64,000 bases of DNA from Sphaerisporangium sp. (GCA_025964675.1 JAOPYI010000081.1:62001-126000), one strand, 5' to 3'. Shown: positions 45,814-54,824, counted from the stretch's first letter. The notes: a model not told the origin generated them from the letters alone. Translations and numbers: made by a program.

Positions 45814-47244
45814 TCAGGTGAGCGCGATGAGCTCGTCCAGCGCCTCGCGGAGGTAGCCGGGGAGGGTCCAGACGTCGGGCACCATCGTGCGGCAGGCGAT
45901 GACGCCTACGGCGATCTGCCCGTCGTAGGAGAAGGCCGTGATGTTGAGCCCTCCGCTCGCGTCGGTAATGACCGAGACGGGGTACTGCGTGAGCAGCCGC
46001 CGTCCGCACACGTACAGCGGGATCTGCGGGCCGGGGATGTTGGAGACGATCAGGTTGACCGGCGGTGACGTCTGCGCGACCAGCCCGAAGGCCGCGCGGT
46101 CGGCCAGGCCGGTCAGCGCGGCGGGCATGCTCTCGCTCAGGTGCCGCAGCCAGCGGGCGGGGGCGAGGTTGAAGCGATCCTTGATCCGCCGCATCGCCTC
46201 GTGGACGGCGTCGAGCCGCTCGCGCGGGTCGGCGATCTGGGTGTCCAGCGAAGTGATCATGAGGGTGACCTGGTTGCCCGGCTCCTCCGCGCCCACGTCC
46301 CGCAGCGAGAACGGGATGCCGGCCACGAGCGGCTCGAGGGGGAGCGCGTCGTGCGCGATCAGCCAGCGCCGGACCGCCGTCGCCGCCAAGGTCATGACCA
46401 CGTCGTTGACGGTGACGCCGAAGGCGTTCTTGACCTGCTTGACCTCGTCCAGCGGAAGCTCCACGAAAGCGAACCGGCGGTGCGCGGACACCGGGCCGTT
46501 GAACGGAGTGCGAGGCACGCTTAGTTTCGGCAGCTCGGGGACCTCCTCCGGCCCGAGCCCGATCTGGCGGGTCAGCCAGCGGGTGGCCCTCGAGACGGGC
46601 ACCGCGCCGGGAAGCCGGGATATGAGCGGGATCTCGTCGAGGTAGGGCATCGCCGAGACGAGGAACCTCAGCATGTGCGCGGGGTTGGCCAGCAGGCGGC
46701 CGGCGGTCCTGATCACCATCTCGGCCGTCTCCGGGGCCCGGTCGGGCTCCTCGGGGCGCGTGCGGGCCCGGCGCTTCGGCCGGGGCTCGGTGTCCATGAA
46801 GGCGGCCAGCACGTCGGCCCCGCCCAGGCCGTCGATCGCGGCGTGGTGCAGCTTGGTGTAGAGCGCGGTACGGCCGCCCTCGAGCCCGTGGATCAGGTAC
46901 ATCTCCCAGAGCGGGTGGTGCCTGTCCAGCCGTCGCGCGTGCAGCCGGGCCACCTGCGCGGCCAGCTGCCGGTCGCTCCCCGGGGCCGGAAGGGCCAGCT
47001 CGCGCACGTGGTAGTCGAGGTCCAGGGCTTCGTCCTGCACCCAGTAAGGATGGTCGAGGCCGAACGGGACCTGCGCGATCCTCTGCCGGAGCGGTGCGAC
47101 CAGCGCGGAACGCTCCTCGACGAGGTCCACGAGGTCGTCCCGGGTCACCTCGCCTTCGAGGATCGACAGCCCGGCGACGTTGGCGACGTTCGTCTCGGTC
47201 TCGAAGTTGAGAAACTGCGCGTCGAGCGCGCTCAGCTGCCGCAA
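45814..47244 (-). CDS. Wax ester synthase/diacylglycerol acyltransferase (WS/DGAT)
   Basis: A 476-aa acyltransferase. The active-site motif HHAAIDGLGG is intact, and LSALDAQFLNFET at the start and FNGPVSAHRRFAFVELPLDEVK in the middle are family hallmarks. It esterifies long-chain alcohols or diacylglycerol with acyl-CoA for storage lipid. The start is TTG, supported by GAGGAGG seven bases upstream. The fold is the same as an NRPS condensation domain, so a role in product acylation cannot be excluded, but its chromosomal homologues are usually housekeeping. Confidence 0.94.
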   Translation of the reverse strand: MRQLSALDAQFLNFETETNVANVAGLSILEGEVTRDDLVDLVEERSALVAPLRQRIAQVPFGLDHPYWVQDEALDLDYHVRELALPAPGSDRQLAAQVARLHARRLDRHHPLWEMYLIHGLEGGRTALYTKLHHAAIDGLGGADVLAAFMDTEPRPKRRARTRPEEPDRAPETAEMVIRTAGRLLANPAHMLRFLVSAMPYLDEIPLISRLPGAVPVSRATRWLTRQIGLGPEEVPELPKLSVPRTPFNGPVSAHRRFAFVELPLDEVKQVKNAFGVTVNDVVMTLAATAVRRWLIAHDALPLEPLVAGIPFSLRDVGAEEPGNQVTLMITSLDTQIADPRERLDAVHEAMRRIKDRFNLAPARWLRHLSESMPAALTGLADRAAFGLVAQTSPPVNLIVSNIPGPQIPLYVCGRRLLTQYPVSVITDASGGLNITAFSYDGQIAVGVIACRTMVPDVWTLPGYLREALDELIALT

Positions 47245-47499
47245 GGCGTACCTCCTCGATCTCGATCCGGCGCTCCTGCCCGCGCGAGTCGAGCCCTCTT
47301 CCCTACCTGCCCCCTCCCGCCCGTAGAATGCCGGTCCGCGCGGGATCGTGGGGTTGGTCCGCTCGATCTACCGAGGCGACCGCTACCGCGCCACCGCAGA
47401 GCTCCACCTCGACTCCGGCTGACCTGGGCCGGAGAACCGTCCGCCGAGCCCCCGTCCCCGGTGGAATGCGTAGATCTCGCAGTGGGTACGGTGCTTCTG

Positions 47500-47814
47500 A
47501 TGAGCACCGAGCACGCGGGGTCGCCTGATGGGAGTGGTCACGTGCCGGACATAGGTTCTTCGGCGGCAGGCAAGCGTGCCGGGGAGATATGGAAGGACGT
47601 GCTCGGGGTCTCGCCCGACGAGGCTGACGCCACCTTCTCCGAGTTGGGCGGCAGGGGAATGTCCGCCCTTCGCATCGTGGCGCGCATCCAGAGCGAGCTC
47701 GGCATCAGCGTCGAGGTGGGCGACGTGTTCCGGCACGCGCGCCTGGACGCCTTCGTACGCCACGTGACGGCGAAGGCGCGAGGCCTTTCGTCACCTGACG
47801 AGCGGGGCGAGTAA
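47500..47814 (+). CDS. Carrier-protein-like domain lacking the phosphopantetheine serine
   Basis: A 104-aa protein with the complete PP-binding fold: AGEIWKDVLGVSPDEADATFSELGG, then ALRIVARIQSELGISVEVGDVF. Aligned with the carrier protein at 17990 (ELRGQSISAVRI), the site reads ELGGRGMSALRI: the serine that takes phosphopantetheine is Gly53. Ser55, two residues on, is conserved in the other protein as well and is not the usual site. The protein therefore should not be primed in the normal way. It may be a structural or docking partner, a handover protein, or a decaying copy. Next downstream is the GTTWD peptide gene, then a PPTase. No clear ribosome-binding site. Confidence 0.8.
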   Translation: MSTEHAGSPDGSGHVPDIGSSAAGKRAGEIWKDVLGVSPDEADATFSELGGRGMSALRIVARIQSELGISVEVGDVFRHARLDAFVRHVTAKARGLSSPDERGE

Positions 47815-48079
47815 GCCTCATCCCTTCGGATCGCCGGTCTCCTGAACCGGCGTACCCATGCTCTTCGCGTGCGGCCACGCTCGTACGTCCCCTGACGCCC
47901 CTCACCTGCGGTGACGCTCTCGCCTGCCACCGCGCGCGGGCGTGCCCGCCGCCGGGTTGGCAGGAAGCTGCTACCGGCGTGCAACTTGCTGACTTGGAGT
48001 TCTCTTCTCCGAGGGCTGTGAATCACGGAGAGTTGGTCGTGCCAGAACAAATACACAGCCCAAGGAAAAGGATAAGGAA

Positions 48080-48178
48080 ATGAAGAGCTCCGCGGTCTCC
48101 TCTGTAAATCGAAAAGTCGCGGCCGCGGGCACCACCTGGGACTCCGCCTCCGCCACGCCCGGCACGACCTGGGACTGA
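48080..48178 (+). CDS. 32-aa peptide with two GTTWD repeats (possible RiPP-like precursor)
   Basis: A very small gene with AAGGATAAGGAA directly before the ATG. The product has a leader-like part (MKSSAVSSVNRKVAAA), then GTTWD, a six-residue Ser/Ala/Thr/Pro linker, and GTTWD again as the extreme C-terminus. The codons of the two repeats differ at the third base of Gly and of Thr (GGC ACC ACC and GGC ACG ACC), which suggests protein-level constraint. The same motif is in the peptide at 38366. It lies 12 bp before a 95-aa orphan gene that is coupled to the PPTase. Tandem core repeats after a leader are the usual form of a ribosomal precursor peptide. No enzyme is proven to act on it. Confidence 0.72.
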   Translation: MKSSAVSSVNRKVAAAGTTWDSASATPGTTWD

Positions 48179-48190
48179 GCGAGAAATCCG

Positions 48191-48478
48191 ATGCTGGTAG
48201 AGCTGACAATCCGCAGAACCGCCGGAGAACCGTCACCCAACTCACCGGTCGACGGAATCCGGATACTCGCCCTCCTGCCCAAACAATGGCGCAAGGACCT
48301 CAGGCACGTCACCGGTGAAATCGCCATCCGAGTTCAGACGGACGAGAAAATCACCGACGCGCAGATACGCGCCGAGGTGACCTCGATCCTGACCAATCCG
48401 GAAGTCAGCGACTGGGAACTGGTGACCTGCCACCCCCTCACCAACGGCCGCCCTGAAACGAAGGATGAGACATCATGA
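48191..48478 (+). CDS. Hypothetical 95-aa protein coupled to the PPTase
   Basis: I recognise no family. The protein has an N-terminal beta-like stretch (LVELTIRRTAG), a central RILALLPKQWRKDLRHVTGEIAIRV, a short helix (DAQIRAEVTSILTN) and a final DWELVTCHPL before a polar tail. Alternating strands and helices in 95 residues would fit a small ferredoxin-like or peptide-binding fold. It starts 12 bp after the GTTWD peptide stop and its own stop overlaps the PPTase ATG (ATGA). The three genes look like one transcript, so it may bind the peptide or a carrier protein. Confidence 0.68.
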   Translation: MLVELTIRRTAGEPSPNSPVDGIRILALLPKQWRKDLRHVTGEIAIRVQTDEKITDAQIRAEVTSILTNPEVSDWELVTCHPLTNGRPETKDETS

Positions 48479-49233
48479 ACGATCCCGCCCTGAAGACCGG
48501 CGAATGCCACGTTTGGTGGGCAGATCCTCGGGACCAGTCGATCGACACCCTGCTCAGCGTGCTCAGCGAGCGCGAGCTGGAGCGGGCCGCGACCTACCGT
48601 CGCGACCAGGACAGGCGCCGCTTCCTGACCGCGTCATGGCTGCTGCGCAACGCCGCCGCCGCGCAGCTCGGCATCTCCCCCGCGGATGTGCCCGTCGAAC
48701 GGCGGTGCCCCGACTGCGTCAAGCCGCACGGCCGGCCGTACATCCTCACCGAGGAGCCTCTGCACGCCTCGATCTCGCACTCGGCGAACCGCGTCGCGGT
48801 GGCCCTGACGGTCGCCGGGCCGGTCGGAGTCGACGTGGAGGAGGTGCCGACCGCGCCGGTCAGCGAGCTGGTGCGGTGCGCGCTGTCGAAGGCCGAACAG
48901 GCGGTCCTTGGGGTGCTCCCCGAGGACGAGCAGCAGGCCGGCTTCGCCCGGATGTGGGTGTGCAAGGAGGCGGTGCTGAAGGCGACGGGCCACGGGCTGC
49001 GCATCCCGCCGGACAAGGTGGAGGTGGCGGGCCCGAGGGAGGAGCCCGAGCTGCTGAGCTGGCCCCTGGACATCGCCCCCGCCACGGTGCGGATCCGCGC
49101 GCTGGACCCCGGCGAGGGGTACGCGGGCATGGTCGCGGTCCTCACGGACCACCAGGCGATCACGGTCACGCAATGGGACGCCTCCGCCCTGCGGGACATC
49201 TTTCTGTCTTCCGCGGCCCCCATAGCCGCCTGA
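48475..49233 (+). CDS. Sfp-type 4'-phosphopantetheinyl transferase
   Basis: A 252-aa PPTase. SISHSANRVAVALT, then GVDVEEV (Mg-binding Asp and Glu) and WVCKEAVLKATGHGL (the WxxKEA motif) define the Sfp/AcpT class. It adds phosphopantetheine from CoA to the serine of carrier proteins and should prime the carrier at 17990 and the NRPS carrier domain. A ribosome-binding GGATGAG lies within the end of the preceding gene, and the two overlap by four bases. Confidence 0.95.
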   Translation: MNDPALKTGECHVWWADPRDQSIDTLLSVLSERELERAATYRRDQDRRRFLTASWLLRNAAAAQLGISPADVPVERRCPDCVKPHGRPYILTEEPLHASISHSANRVAVALTVAGPVGVDVEEVPTAPVSELVRCALSKAEQAVLGVLPEDEQQAGFARMWVCKEAVLKATGHGLRIPPDKVEVAGPREEPELLSWPLDIAPATVRIRALDPGEGYAGMVAVLTDHQAITVTQWDASALRDIFLSSAAPIAA

Positions 49234-49387
49234 CCACCGTTGACGCGATCCGGCGCGAGACTGTTGAATAACTACGGAATTCATCATCGGCAAGGCCGGC
49301 GGACAGCTTACATAAATGCACCGCCCGGTCCGATCTCCGTATTGTTCAGTCGCAGTCTAGCTGTAAAGGAGAGGAAGCCGACCTATC

Positions 49388-50137
49388 GTGAACAATCATT
49401 ACATCTTGATTCCGGGCCCCTGGATGGGCGCGTGGGTCTGGGAGCCCGTGACCCGAGGGCTGCGCGCCCTCGGCCATCACGTCCTCCCGATCACCCTTTC
49501 CGGACTGAGCAGCCCCGACGCCGACGTTTCCACCGTTGGCCTCGCGACCCACGTCGACGATGTTCTGTCGATCCTCGAGAAGGAGGATCTGCGTGATGCC
49601 ATCGTCGTCGGGCACAGCTATTCGGGCATCGTCGCCGGCCTGGTGGCCGACCGCGCGCCCGACCGCGTGACGCACACCGTGTTCGTCGAGGGGTTCCTGC
49701 CCCACGACGGAAAGTCGATGCTGCACGCCTTCCCCGAGCGCCAGCGCGCCGGCGAGTTGCAGCTGATCGCCGAGAACCGCGGCCGCTGGCCGACCCCCGA
49801 CGTCACGATCGTGGCCGAAGGGCAGGATCTGTCCACCCAGCAGGCGCAGTGGCTGGTGGAGCGCTTCGTCGGCCATCCCGGGCACACGCTGTCCGAGCCG
49901 GCCGTGCTGACACGGCCCCTGGCGCAGCAGCGCGCGAGCTACATCGTGTGCGCGAAGGAACACTTCGGCGGCCGGGTCTCCGACGACGTCGCCGCCATGC
50001 GCGCCGAGCCGAACTGGACCTTCCACACCATCAACACCGGCCACTGGCCGATGGTGTCCGCCCCCGGGCAGCTCGTCTCGCTCCTCACCTCCATCCCCGT
50101 GCAGCGCAGCAACGCCACGCCCGGCCTGGCCGGGTAA
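49388..50137 (+). CDS. Alpha/beta hydrolase, esterase/hydroxynitrile-lyase-like
   Basis: A 249-aa alpha/beta hydrolase. ILIPGPWMGAWVWEPV opens the fold, VGHSYSGIVA carries the nucleophile Ser (GHSYSG), and NTGHWPM the catalytic His. This subgroup includes plant-type methyl esterases and bacterial esterases of aromatic pathways, for example those cleaving or cyclising tailoring intermediates. The start is GTG with AGGAGAGG about 13 bases upstream, a rather long spacing. It is the last gene that could belong to the cluster. Substrate unknown. Confidence 0.88.
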   Translation: MNNHYILIPGPWMGAWVWEPVTRGLRALGHHVLPITLSGLSSPDADVSTVGLATHVDDVLSILEKEDLRDAIVVGHSYSGIVAGLVADRAPDRVTHTVFVEGFLPHDGKSMLHAFPERQRAGELQLIAENRGRWPTPDVTIVAEGQDLSTQQAQWLVERFVGHPGHTLSEPAVLTRPLAQQRASYIVCAKEHFGGRVSDDVAAMRAEPNWTFHTINTGHWPMVSAPGQLVSLLTSIPVQRSNATPGLAG

Positions 50138-50271
50138 GGGGCAGACCCCGGCGAACGGCAGGGTGGCCGGTGCGCCGGCGAGCCGCCGAAGTAGATCGGC
50201 GGCAGCGGGTCGCAGATCCTTCCTGTACGGCCAGGAACCGGCCGGCACCCGCCCGTCGGGCAAGCGGTGGT

Positions 50272-52254
50272 CTACCGACTCGTCAGGTCGTAGACCGTCG
50301 TGCCGCCGACCGTGGTGGAGGTGAAGCCGGCCTCCACCCAGGACGCGATCTGCCGGGCGTAATCGCTACCGCTGCTGTCGCCCCGCCCTCCCATCATGGC
50401 CCCTCCGACGAAGTAATGGATCTTCCCCTCGGCCACGTACTGCTTGAACCGCTCCAGGGTGGGCGCCGGGTCGGTGCCGTTGAAGCCGCCGAGGGCCATC
50501 ACCGGCCGCCCGGTGGCGAGCTGGTAGCCGGCCGCGCTGTTGGACCCCACGGTGGCGGCGACCCAGGTGTACGAAGCGGCGTCCCGCTGGAGCAGGGCGG
50601 TCAGCGCGGCGTCAGGGGTGCTCCCGAACAGCAGGCTCATCCCGCCGCCGCCGGGCCTGTTCCCGCCTGGTCCCTGCGGGGTGCCCTGGGGCCGTTGCCT
50701 GCCCCCGCCTGGCACGCCGCGCGTCCCGCCGAAGCCGCCCGGCCCGCCGCGCATGCCGCCGGCTCGTGCGCCGCCCCCGGGAAAGCCGCCGCCGACGGGC
50801 CCCGCCGAGGGGATCGCCCCGTTGTGCGTGCTGCCCGCCGTCTGAACGGCGTACGCCGCGGGCCCGGCGATCGAGGCGGCCAGCGCCAGCGCGACGACCG
50901 TCATGACGGTGCGGCCCACCCGGCGCGAGGTACCGAGCAGTGCCGCCGCCGCGACCAGCCCGGCCACGAGCACCGCGATCTTCAGCGCGGGATACCAGTC
51001 AGGGGCGCGGTTCAGCAGGACGTACGACCAGCACGCCGTCACGGCCACCGTGGCCGCGAGGATTCGGGTGGCGGCCGGCGCGCGCCTGCTCTTCCACAGC
51101 ATCGAGGCGCCCATCCCAGAGAGGGCGGCAACGGCCGGGGCCAGGGCCACGGTGTAATACGGGTGGATGATGCCCTGGCTGAAGCTGAACACCACGCCGG
51201 TGACCAGCAGCCAGCCTCCCCACAGCACGAACGCCGCCCGCCTGGGATCGGTCCTCGGTGCCCGTCGGCTCAGCCACAGGCCCGCGGCCAGCATGATCAG
51301 TGCGGCGGGCAGCAGCCAGGACACCTGGGCACCCATCTCGCCGTCGAGGAGCCGTGCCGGTCCGGCCTCCTGGTTGAGGTTGCCGAGGCCGCCCGTCTCG
51401 TCGCCGGTGAGCCTGCCGAGGCCGTTGTAGCCGAAGGCCAGCTCAAGCACGCTGTTCGTCTGGGACCCGCCGATGTACGGCCGCGAGCCCGCCGGCACGA
51501 GCGCGACGACCACCACCCACCAGCCGGCGGCGGCGACCATGGCCCCCCCGGCGGCGAGAAGCCCCCTGATCCGCCGGCCCACCGGCACCGGGGCCGTCAG
51601 CAGGTAGGTCAGCGCGAACCCGGGCATCACGAGGAAGGCCTGGAGCATCTTGGCCAGGAACGCCGACCCCACGCAGGACGCGGCGAACACCAGCCACCCG
51701 GTGTGCCCGCGCTCCTGCGCCCGTACCATCCCGTATGCGCCGAGCGTGAGCAGCAGCACCAGCAGCGCGTCCGGGTTGTTGAACCGGAACATCAGCGCGG
51801 CCACGGGAGTCAGCGCGAGCACGGCCCCGGCCAGCAGCCCCGCCCCCGCGCCGAAGCCGCGACGCACCGTGGCGTACAGGATCCCCACGGTGGCGACGCC
51901 CATCAGCGCCTGGGGCACCAGGATGCTCCAGGCGTTCACCCCGAAGATCCGGGCCGACAGCTCCATCGGCCACAGCGCGGCGGGCGCCTTGTCCACGGTG
52001 ATGAAGTTCGACGCGTCGGAGGAGCCGAAGAAGAACGCCTTCCAGCTCGTGGCCCCGGCCTGGACGGCCGCGGAGTAGAACTGGTTCGCCCAGCCCGAGG
52101 CGCCGAGCCCCCACAGGTAAAGGACCGCCGTACCTGCCAGCAGCCCGAGGAACGCGGGCCGCACCCACCGCGGGTCGCCGGGCCTTCCCCGGATCCAGAC
52201 GTGCCGCGTCGCCGTAGGGCCTTGGGAGGCGGGCTTGCCGAGGGTGGTAGTCAC
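50272..52254 (-). CDS. GT39-type mannosyl/arabinosyl membrane glycosyltransferase
   Basis: A 660-aa integral membrane glycosyltransferase of the PMT/ArnT-like group. FNNPDALLVLLLTLGAYGMVRA, FITVDKAPAALWPMELSARIFG (the D-x-A-P loop of the first outer segment) and about twelve helices are followed by a Gly/Pro-rich stretch (about 490-540) and a C-terminal soluble domain. It moves sugar from a polyprenyl-phosphate donor to a cell-envelope acceptor. The start is GTG. Downstream on the chromosome lie sugar genes rather than the cluster, so it marks the right flank. Confidence 0.9.
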   Translation of the reverse strand: MTTTLGKPASQGPTATRHVWIRGRPGDPRWVRPAFLGLLAGTAVLYLWGLGASGWANQFYSAAVQAGATSWKAFFFGSSDASNFITVDKAPAALWPMELSARIFGVNAWSILVPQALMGVATVGILYATVRRGFGAGAGLLAGAVLALTPVAALMFRFNNPDALLVLLLTLGAYGMVRAQERGHTGWLVFAASCVGSAFLAKMLQAFLVMPGFALTYLLTAPVPVGRRIRGLLAAGGAMVAAAGWWVVVVALVPAGSRPYIGGSQTNSVLELAFGYNGLGRLTGDETGGLGNLNQEAGPARLLDGEMGAQVSWLLPAALIMLAAGLWLSRRAPRTDPRRAAFVLWGGWLLVTGVVFSFSQGIIHPYYTVALAPAVAALSGMGASMLWKSRRAPAATRILAATVAVTACWSYVLLNRAPDWYPALKIAVLVAGLVAAAALLGTSRRVGRTVMTVVALALAASIAGPAAYAVQTAGSTHNGAIPSAGPVGGGFPGGGARAGGMRGGPGGFGGTRGVPGGGRQRPQGTPQGPGGNRPGGGGMSLLFGSTPDAALTALLQRDAASYTWVAATVGSNSAAGYQLATGRPVMALGGFNGTDPAPTLERFKQYVAEGKIHYFVGGAMMGGRGDSSGSDYARQIASWVEAGFTSTTVGGTTVYDLTSR

Positions 52255-52325
52255 ACGACCGTCCTTTGCCGAATACGGTGTTCCGCACCCGCAAAGCTAG
52301 GAGGCGCCGGCTACCAGCGCCGTAA

Positions 52326-52351
52326 GAGAACTTTGAGAACTGCATGAAAAC
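52326..52351 (-). promoter_or_regulatory. Direct repeats upstream of the GT39 gene
   Basis: GAGAAC at 52326-52331 and 52335-52340 on the plus strand, with a near copy GAAAAC at 52346-52351. Read on the minus strand as GTTCTC boxes they resemble response-regulator sites. Weak evidence. Confidence 0.3.
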
Positions 52352-52409
52352 CCGCCGCGGGGGAGGCACACCGACGGGTCGGTGCCAACCGCTGTCCACG
52401 TAGAGCACG

Positions 52410-53327
52410 TCAGCGGGTGGATCCTCCGAGCAGCGCCATACGGGCCGCGCCCACCAGGCCCCCGTCGCGGCCGAGGGCCGCGGGCGTGACGCGCAACCGC
52501 CGGACGAACCCCAGGTGGGCGCGGCCGGCGACGGCCCGGCGCAGCGGGGCGAACAGCACCTCGCCCGCCCCGGCCACCCCACCGCCGATCACCACCTGGT
52601 CGAGGTCGCAGACGGCGGCCACCGAGAGGATCGCGCTCGCGAGCGCGTCCGCGCCCACCTCGAAGGCGGCCACGGCCACCGCCTCTCCATCACGGGCCGC
52701 ACGGGCCAGCTCCCGCCCGTCCAGGCCGTGCCACCCCTTGGCCCTCGCCCAGCGGACCATCGAGGGACCGCTCGCGATGGTCTCGACGCAGCCTGTGTTG
52801 CCGCAGGGGCAGGGCAAGCCGCCCGGATCCACCACGATGTGCCCGATGTGACCGGCGTTGCCGGTCGGCCCGCTGTAAGGGACGCCGTCGAGGACGAGCC
52901 CGCCGCCGATGCCGGTGGAGACGACGATGCCGAGCATGGCCGCGGAGCCGCGTCCCGCGCCGCGCCAGTGCTCTCCGGCGGCCGCCGCCACGGCGTCGCC
53001 CACCAGGTGGCAGGGCACGCCGGGCACCACCTCGGCCACCCGCGCCAGGATCGGGAACTCCCGCCAGGCGGGGATGTTGACCGGGCTCACCGTGCCGGCG
53101 AAGGGGTCGAGCGGACCCGCCGACGCGACGCCGACCGCCAGCGGCGGGGCGTCGCCGGCCACCTCGTGGAGCAGGCCCGTCAGGGCGTCGCTCACCACGC
53201 CGCCCTCGCCCGGGAGCGCGACGGGGGTGGGGATCTCGCGCCGGCGGAGCACCGTGCCGTCCTCGCCGATCATGGCCGCGGCCAGCTTGGTGCCGCCGAT
53301 GTCGGCGGCCAGCACGTGGCTAGTCAT
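52410..53327 (-). CDS. ROK-family sugar kinase
   Basis: A 305-aa ROK kinase. LAADIGGTKLAAAMIG is the phosphate-binding ATP motif, LVGDAVAAA contains the catalytic Asp, and GHIGHIVVDPGGLPCPCGNTGCVE holds the ROK zinc site (CxCGxxGCxE). It phosphorylates glucose, mannose, fructose or N-acetyl sugars. It lies next to a ROK repressor and an ABC sugar system with an alpha-mannosidase, so mannose released from glycans is a likely substrate (inference). Confidence 0.93.
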   Translation of the reverse strand: MTSHVLAADIGGTKLAAAMIGEDGTVLRRREIPTPVALPGEGGVVSDALTGLLHEVAGDAPPLAVGVASAGPLDPFAGTVSPVNIPAWREFPILARVAEVVPGVPCHLVGDAVAAAAGEHWRGAGRGSAAMLGIVVSTGIGGGLVLDGVPYSGPTGNAGHIGHIVVDPGGLPCPCGNTGCVETIASGPSMVRWARAKGWHGLDGRELARAARDGEAVAVAAFEVGADALASAILSVAAVCDLDQVVIGGGVAGAGEVLFAPLRRAVAGRAHLGFVRRLRVTPAALGRDGGLVGAARMALLGGSTR

Positions 53328-53402
53328 GGGCTCCTCGTCCCTCGGGAGGTGGGCAGGCAGCGGTCATGATGTCACAGGTCAGGAGGGTGGGGGCGCGGGG
53401 GC

Positions 53403-54632
53403 TCAGGATGTGAGAAGGGTGCCGAGGCGGGGGGAGTAGGTGGCGTGGAAGACCAGGGACGCCGCTCCGATCGCGGCGGCGTCGGAGGCGATGGGGGAGG
53501 TCTCGACCCGCACCGTGTGCAGGCGGCGGGCCAGGGGCCGGGTGGTCACGGCCTCGGCGACGACCCGGTGGTAGATGTCGGCCACCTTGTGCATGGCGGG
53601 CCCGCCCAGCACCAGCAGGTCGATGTCCAGCATGTTGACGATGCTCACGGCGGCGTCGGCGAGCCGGTCCGCGACCTCGCCGATGACCTCGAGGGCGAGC
53701 GGGTCACCGGCCGCGGCGGCCTCGCAGATCGCCGCGTGGTCGATGTGGGCGCCCTCGGCCGATGTGCTCTCGGCGAGCGTGCTGTCGGCGCCCCCGGCAA
53801 GGCGGGCCCGTACGGTCGCCTCGATGGCGCTCGGGCAGCAGACCGCCTCGACGCAGCCTCGGTTGCCGCAGTAGCAGCCGGGCCCGTCCGGCACCACGGT
53901 GATGTGGCCGAACTCGCCGGCGTTGAGGGAGCGCCCGCGGTAGATCTGGTTGTCGAGGAACAGGCCGCCGCCGATGCCGGTCCCGAGGTACAGGTAGGCG
54001 AAGCTCGGCGTGGCACGCGCGAGGCCTGCCCACCGCTCGCCGATCGCCGCCGCCGCGGCGTCGTTGTCGAAGGTCACCGGGAAGCCGGTGTGCTCCTCCA
54101 GCAGGCGCTTGATGGGCACGTGGTCCCACCCGGTGAGGCGCGGCGGGAAGTTCATGACGCCGTCGGGGTCGAGCGGCCCGGGGCAGGCCAGGCCGATGCC
54201 GAGCACCTTGTCGTCTGGCACGTCCGCCTCGCCCAGCATCCGCCGGGCCGTACGGGCCATCTGGCGGATGACCGCGTCGGGCGCGAGGCCGGGGATGACG
54301 TCGGTGTGGAGCTTGGCGACCGGCTGCCCGGCGAGGTCGGCGAGGACGTACGAGATCTCGCCCGGGTCGAAGTGGATGCCGACGGCGTATCCGGCGGTGG
54401 GGTCGACCCGCAGGATCGTGCGTGGCTTGCCCCCGCTGGAGGGGACTGACCCGTCCTCGATGACGAGGCCCTCCTCCAGGAGCTTGCGCACGATGACCGA
54501 GACGGTTTGCGCGGTGAGCCCGGCACGCTTGGCGATCTGGACGCGGCTGATGCCGTCGGAGACCTGGATCGCCTCAAGGACGACGGCACGGTTATAGCTG
54601 CCTACTTTCGGCAGGTTTGTGCCCATCTGCAT
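53403..54632 (-). CDS. ROK-family transcriptional repressor (NagC/XylR type)
   Basis: A 409-aa repressor. An N-terminal winged helix (VVLEAIQVSDGISRVQIAKRAGLTAQTVSVIVRKLLEEGLV) is joined to a ROK sugar-binding domain with the zinc motif CYCGNRGCVEAVC and TFDNDAAAAAIGE. The start is the ATG with GGGAG six bases upstream. It is divergent from the ABC sugar operon; a near-palindromic TTGACTTAGTAAATCAA in the shared region overlaps a -35 box and is the likely operator. Sugar binding would release repression. Confidence 0.94.
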   Translation of the reverse strand: MQMGTNLPKVGSYNRAVVLEAIQVSDGISRVQIAKRAGLTAQTVSVIVRKLLEEGLVIEDGSVPSSGGKPRTILRVDPTAGYAVGIHFDPGEISYVLADLAGQPVAKLHTDVIPGLAPDAVIRQMARTARRMLGEADVPDDKVLGIGLACPGPLDPDGVMNFPPRLTGWDHVPIKRLLEEHTGFPVTFDNDAAAAAIGERWAGLARATPSFAYLYLGTGIGGGLFLDNQIYRGRSLNAGEFGHITVVPDGPGCYCGNRGCVEAVCCPSAIEATVRARLAGGADSTLAESTSAEGAHIDHAAICEAAAAGDPLALEVIGEVADRLADAAVSIVNMLDIDLLVLGGPAMHKVADIYHRVVAEAVTTRPLARRLHTVRVETSPIASDAAAIGAASLVFHATYSPRLGTLLTS

Positions 54633-54681
54633 GCATGACTCCCGGCGTCCTTGAGGTTCTCCGGCAATATCGCACAACCCG

Positions 54682-54710
54682 TTGACTTAGTAAATCAAAA
54701 AGACTTAAGT
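54682..54710 (+). promoter_or_regulatory. Promoter and ROK operator of the sugar ABC operon
   Basis: TTGACT (54682-54687), 17 bp, TTAAGT (54705-54710). The near-palindrome TTGACTTAGTAAATCAA (54682-54698) overlaps the -35 box. AT-rich in a high-GC setting, typical of ROK operators. Confidence 0.7.
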
Positions 54711-54824
54711 TCTCGTCACCCGAGGAAACACGGCCGAAACACGGCCGGCAGACCACTCAATCGCGGGGATCGGGGCCCCGGGGTCGTGCTCGTGGTCGGC
54801 CGCACAGGCCGGAGAAGGAGTCCG

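Noticed and set aside
47538-48245. Minus-strand frame across the carrier-like gene and the GTTWD peptide gene
   Set aside because: It overlaps two better-supported plus-strand genes and has no recognisable domain.
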